Shown here: piece by piece, positions 61,832-64,000 of the stretch
Layout of the letters: each line of letters begins with the position of its first letter
Numbering within the stretch: position 1 is the stretch's first letter
Origin: Salvia splendens
Lineage: Eukaryota; Streptophyta; Magnoliopsida; Lamiales; Lamiaceae
Direction of reading: 5' to 3'
NCBI RefSeq assembly: GCF_004379255.2
Contig: NC_056049.1
Span: forward strand, 15,112,063-15,176,062
Length of the DNA: 64,000 bases
Notes under the pieces: model-generated
Databases searched by the model: none
What the model was told of the DNA's origin: nothing
What the model saw: only the letters and a program-made list of their open reading frames with translations
Program-made: the position numbers and the translations under genes

Positions 61832-62031
61832 TTAGGCAGCTAGTATGATTTGGATGATGTGAATCCTTCTTTTGCATTGTTTGATGATTTTGATTCTCCT
61901 TTTAATAAGCTCTTCGATAGTTCTCATCTTTCTTTCATGGTCTTCCTTGAATCTGATAAATCCAGAAATTCTTTCTCTACTTCTTCGGATTTCATAGAAG
62001 ACCTTGATTCTTCTTTCTTGATTTTTGATTT
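61832..62031 (-). pseudogene. EPRV copy D: small ORF5, 5'-truncated
   Basis: On the minus strand an open frame of about 65 codons ends CKRRIHIIQIILAA then TAA (61832-61834). It is strongly basic and predicted helical, with RRIKVFYEIRRSR matching the copy A version. The start is removed by the LTR beginning at 62032. It is an independent third example of the small-ORF ending seen in copies A and B. Confidence 0.65.
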
Positions 62032-64000
62032 TGTAGCACCCCGAAATTTTGCGACTTCTATTTCTATTAATGTGAATGTTGAATAAGAATTTCTTTTGTG
62101 GAAATTGAGTCTCTATGTGTTTGAGTTAATTATGTGAAATTAGTTGTTGTGGGTTATGTGAGTTAATGTGATTGAGCTTCCAATGTGTGAATTAAATTAA
62201 GTGGGATCATGCATAATCATTCTAGCCATTTTATTTGAAATTTTCGGCCCTCCTACTTATTGGAAATAATACTTTCCTTCTTTGATTTAATTAATTGCTT
62301 TGGGATATTTATCCAAATTAAATCCAAACCAAATTATGCCATCCCTTGAGATTTTCAAAATCTCCTATTAATTAGGAGATGGAATTATTTTTGTAGATTT
62401 AATTGATATCTTGTTTATCTCTTTTCTTAAATTAAAATCCAATTAAATCTTACCATATCTTGCCAAATCTCCCCATATCCTATTTTAATTAGGATTTGAT
62501 TCTTTCTTTCCCTAAAACCTTCATAATACGCGCCTCTTTTCCTCCCTCTCCTCCCACACGTTTTTCCCTCTCTTCCTCTCCTTCTCCACCAATCCTCCAC
62601 CAATTCCTTGTTCTTGCATCATTGTGGAGTTGGAAATTCAAGATTCATCGAAGAATCACATCATTCGTCACTCCTATGTTTTTCAAGATAAAGGTATACT
62701 TTGATTCATCTTTCTCATTCTTACCATTGAATCCATGTTTCTTGATCCTCATGCATATAGTGAGCGTAGAAATCATAGATCTAAAAATTAACCGGTTGAG
62801 ATTGATGTTTTGCATGAGAAAGTATGTGGATATGCGTTTATGTATGTGTATGTGTGAAGTTGTGGATGATTCGTTGGTAAATGATATGTGAATATATGAG
62901 AACTTGGTTGTGAGATCTTTTAGAAGCATGATTATGTGTTGGAAGCATGAATATATGTGTTTGGATGAATAATAGATAAACCCTAATTCGAATTTGTGAA
63001 GCATGAAAATTGTGGTATTCGGACAGTAGATTCCGACGTGTGATAAAATTTCAGCCCCAACGGAGGTCGGATAGAGTTTTAATGATTTTTACAAAATGAC
63101 TGCGCAGTTCTGCCAGATTTCTGTCATGTTAAAATAATACTTGTTGTCAAGTTTGAATGAAATACATGATACATGCGTGAGTAAGAACGTATCCTATGAT
63201 GTGGCTATGTGTTACACGTTGATGTATGCATGAGTGTTCGTTTCGATTTTGTTGATGAAAGTTTGGGGATGAGCAATCTAAGAAAATGATGAAAGGAACG
63301 ATAGGGCATGCATGAGTAATGTGTTGATAGAAAACTGATTGTGTTGTATTATGTGGTTATGATGTTGATAAGGGTTGTTGTGCGTACGTGGGTACGAAGA
63401 GCAAGGATTTCAGTAAAGTTGTGAACCGTGTTTGTAAGCAATCGAGGTGGGCTTTCTTTACTAAACTCTTTTACGTTTCAAAAGTATGATTGTGGAGCTA
63501 CAAGGGTGGTTTAAAGTGTTATGTCATGCCGTGATTGTTTTGATGTTGAGATTGTTTCCTGATGCCTAGTTCGTTTGAGCTTGCTCCGTTAGGCTATAGG
63601 TCCATGTTGAGATTGTGCTTGATGCCTACTTTGTGAGTTCGCTCCATTAGGCTATAGGGCTATGATAAATGAATTCGGGTCTGAGTAGGGCCGCAAACCC
63701 TATCAGGCTGTGTACACAGAGGGGATCGTGAGCCGTCCTTGCTAGTCGACCGGTCTAGTGGGCGAATAGTGTGGCCACACTTTCGTCGCACTATGGTAAG
63801 AGGATGTGAATAATTGATTGTTGAGAAAGTGGGGAGATTATTTTGCCTGGCCAGGCTATGAAAATGTTTTTGTGATACTCGATGATATTCTTTTCTACAA
63901 TGTTAAAACTCTAGTTCACTAAGGTATGGATGACATAACTTTTATCAAATATTTTGGCGTGTGTCCACTGAGTATATCAAGTACTCAGCCCTGCATATGT
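62032..64000 (+). mobile_element. LTR, partial, plus orientation
   Basis: Starts TGTAGCACCCCGAAATTTTG at the end of EPRV copy D ORF5 and continues past the window. Several blocks match the Ty3/gypsy LTR at 48353: a CT-rich tract near 62530, the TTTCAGC...GGTCGGAT...ACTGCGCAGTTCTGC block near 63050-63115, CCGGTCTAGT...GTGTGGCCAC near 63750, and the CACTGAGTA...TACTCAGCCCTGCAT block at the end. It is a related but distinct family. ORFs are short and without domains. Confidence 0.75.

Noticed and set aside
62496..63004. 131- and 119-codon ORFs near the end of the window
   Set aside because: They lie in LTR sequence homologous to other LTRs here, on overlapping opposite strands, with no domain.

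Overview
This window is repeat-dominated nuclear DNA of a flowering plant. I see no convincing host gene. The contents are integrated plant pararetrovirus copies (Caulimoviridae-like, EPRV), Ty3/gypsy LTR retrotransposons primed by initiator tRNA-Met, one hAT-type MITE and a large tandem satellite. The host species cannot be named from this sequence.

Layout. 1-1287: outer end of a minus-oriented LTR. 1288-6633: EPRV copy A (+), running from mid coat protein through protease, RT/RNase H and an unknown ORF3 to two degraded small ORFs and an intergenic region. 6634-7437: a patchwork of a movement-protein fragment (+) and an inverted coat-protein fragment (-). 7438-15170: copies B and C (+), which together read as one circularly permuted, almost complete viral genome of about 7.7 kb: protease/RT/RNase H, ORF3, ORF4, ORF5, promoter and leader, movement protein, coat protein and start of protease. 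15171-47424: a head-to-tail satellite with a monomer of about 2.03 kb (three last monomers about 1.19 kb), interrupted by a 100-N gap and part of a minus-oriented LTR element with a 3.24-kb LTR (25840-31816). 47425-62031: EPRV copy D (-), split by an 11.1-kb chromodomain-type Ty3/gypsy element (48353-59474, 5-bp target duplication ATTGT) and by a 557-bp hAT MITE (61073-61629). 62032-64000: start of a third LTR (+).

The viral genome logic is visible from B+C. A TATA promoter drives a pregenomic RNA. A tRNA-Met primer site marks the start of reverse transcription. A movement-protein ORF overlaps the coat-protein/protease/RT/RNase H ORF by 10 nt. A 403-aa unknown ORF overlaps the end of RNase H. 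Two small ORFs follow, the first joined by a TGATG stop/start and the two sharing a C-terminal I-I-x-I-I-x-A-A-like motif. Copies A and D resemble each other more than B/C, so at least two related viral lineages are present.

The Ty3/gypsy element carries gag-pol and a chromodomain, but a small deletion near the end of integrase puts the C-terminus out of frame. It also has an extra acidic, possibly gag-like ORF just after an excellent splice-acceptor sequence, which suggests spliced expression. The satellite is strikingly G-poor on the + strand and joins EPRV sequence directly at both outer ends. One junction carries a repeated 13-31 bp scar typical of template-switching repair.
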